A stretch of 6,133 nucleotides of DNA from Bacteroidales bacterium (lineage in GTDB: Bacteria > Bacteroidota > Bacteroidia > Bacteroidales > P3), in contig JAGBSA010000145.1 of the NCBI GenBank assembly GCA_017632095.1, forward strand, positions 1 through 6,133, in the 5' to 3' direction. Below, piece by piece: positions 5,674 through 6,133 of the stretch; the stretch's first letter is position 1; each line of letters starts with the position of its first letter. The notes below the pieces were generated by a model. That model was not told the origin of the DNA. It did not search any database and was given only the letters and a program-made list of their open reading frames with translations. The position numbers and the translations under genes were made by a program.

Positions 5674-6133
5674 ATGAAAATTGCAGTAGCAGGCACAGGA
5701 TATGTAGGTTTGTCAATATCTATTTTGTTATCACAATATAGTGATGTTACTGCGGTAGATATAGTTGAGGAAAGAGTAAATCTAATAAACAACAAAAAAT
5801 CACCAATACAAGACGACTATATCGAAGACTACTTGGCAACAAAACCATTACAACTAAAAGCAACTTTGGATTGGGAAAATGGATACAAAGATGCAGAATT
5901 TGTAGTAATAGCAGCACCAACAAATTATGATACTCACAAGAACGTCTTTGATACAAGTGCAGTAGAAGACGTAATAGAAAAAGTATTGAAAGTAAATCCT
6001 ACTGCAATAATGGTAATAAAGAGTACCATACCTGTTGGATACACAGAAAGCGTAAGAAAGAAGTTTAACAAAAATAACATAATCTTTGAACCAGAATTTT
6101 TAAGAGAAAGTAAAGCTCTATATGATAATCTAT
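5674..6133 (+). CDS. ugd: UDP-glucose 6-dehydrogenase, 3'-truncated by the window edge
   Basis: The first 153 codons of a UDP-glucose/GDP-mannose dehydrogenase-family protein are visible, still open at the window end. The enzyme oxidises UDP-glucose to UDP-glucuronate with two NAD+, a precursor for capsule or exopolysaccharide sugars. The N-terminal Rossmann domain shows GTGYVGL at residues 7-13 and Asp29 at the end of the second strand ([11 protein letters not shown]), which should hold the NAD ribose. Further on are [19 protein letters not shown] and [15 protein letters not shown], the last containing a conserved active-site Glu (residue 141). This [12 protein letters not shown] form matches the short bacterial Ugd type (about 390 aa, like the Streptococcus and E. 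coli enzymes). The catalytic Cys would lie beyond the window. The first ATG gives the normal family start. It is presumably co-transcribed with upxY. Its Ile and Val codons strongly favour A endings, unlike upxY. A GDP-mannose or UDP-N-acetylmannosamine dehydrogenase is less likely given these motifs. Confidence 0.93.
   Translation, partial: MKIAVAGTGYVGLSISILLSQYSDVTAVDIVEERVNLINNKKSPIQDDYIEDYLATKPLQLKATLDWENGYKDAEFVVIAAPTNYDTHKNVFDTSAVEDVIEKVLKVNPTAIMVIKSTIPVGYTESVRKKFNKNNIIFEPEFLRESKALYDNL

Overview
The window looks like chromosomal DNA from a low-GC member of the Bacteroidota, most likely the order Bacteroidales. The evidence is: exported proteins whose signal peptides end in Ala-Gln, a WG-repeat protein and a DUF4831-type protein side by side, an UpxY-type NusG paralogue, starts without clear Shine-Dalgarno sequences, and a textbook Bacteroidetes promoter (TTTG, 19 nt, TATCTTTG). 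All genes are on the + strand.

Region 1 (1-4684) is a compact block of four genes with gaps of 12, 18 and 23 nt, closed by a hairpin terminator. It begins inside aguB (N-carbamoylputrescine amidase), followed by aguA (agmatine deiminase). Together these convert agmatine to putrescine. Two predicted exported proteins follow: a WG-repeat protein and a DUF4831-family protein. Their functions are not established, and their position behind the polyamine genes may mean only shared transcription.

Region 2 (4608-5064) is a 457-nt non-coding stretch. In order it holds the terminator, about three imperfect 21-bp tandem repeats that form a nested inverted repeat, about 110 nt with nothing recognisable, a strong-looking promoter, and a leader of about 150 nt. 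The leader contains a 32-codon open frame that begins only a few bases after the expected transcription start.

Region 3 (5065 to the end) is the start of a probable capsule or exopolysaccharide operon. An UpxY-type antitermination factor is followed after 33 nt by ugd (UDP-glucose 6-dehydrogenase), which runs off the window. UpxY proteins are known to let RNA polymerase read through the long leader of their own polysaccharide operon. The promoter, leader, upxY and first sugar-nucleotide gene here fit that arrangement.

No entirely new system is evident. The least explained material is in the upxY leader (the small open frame) and the 21-bp-period repeat just upstream of it.
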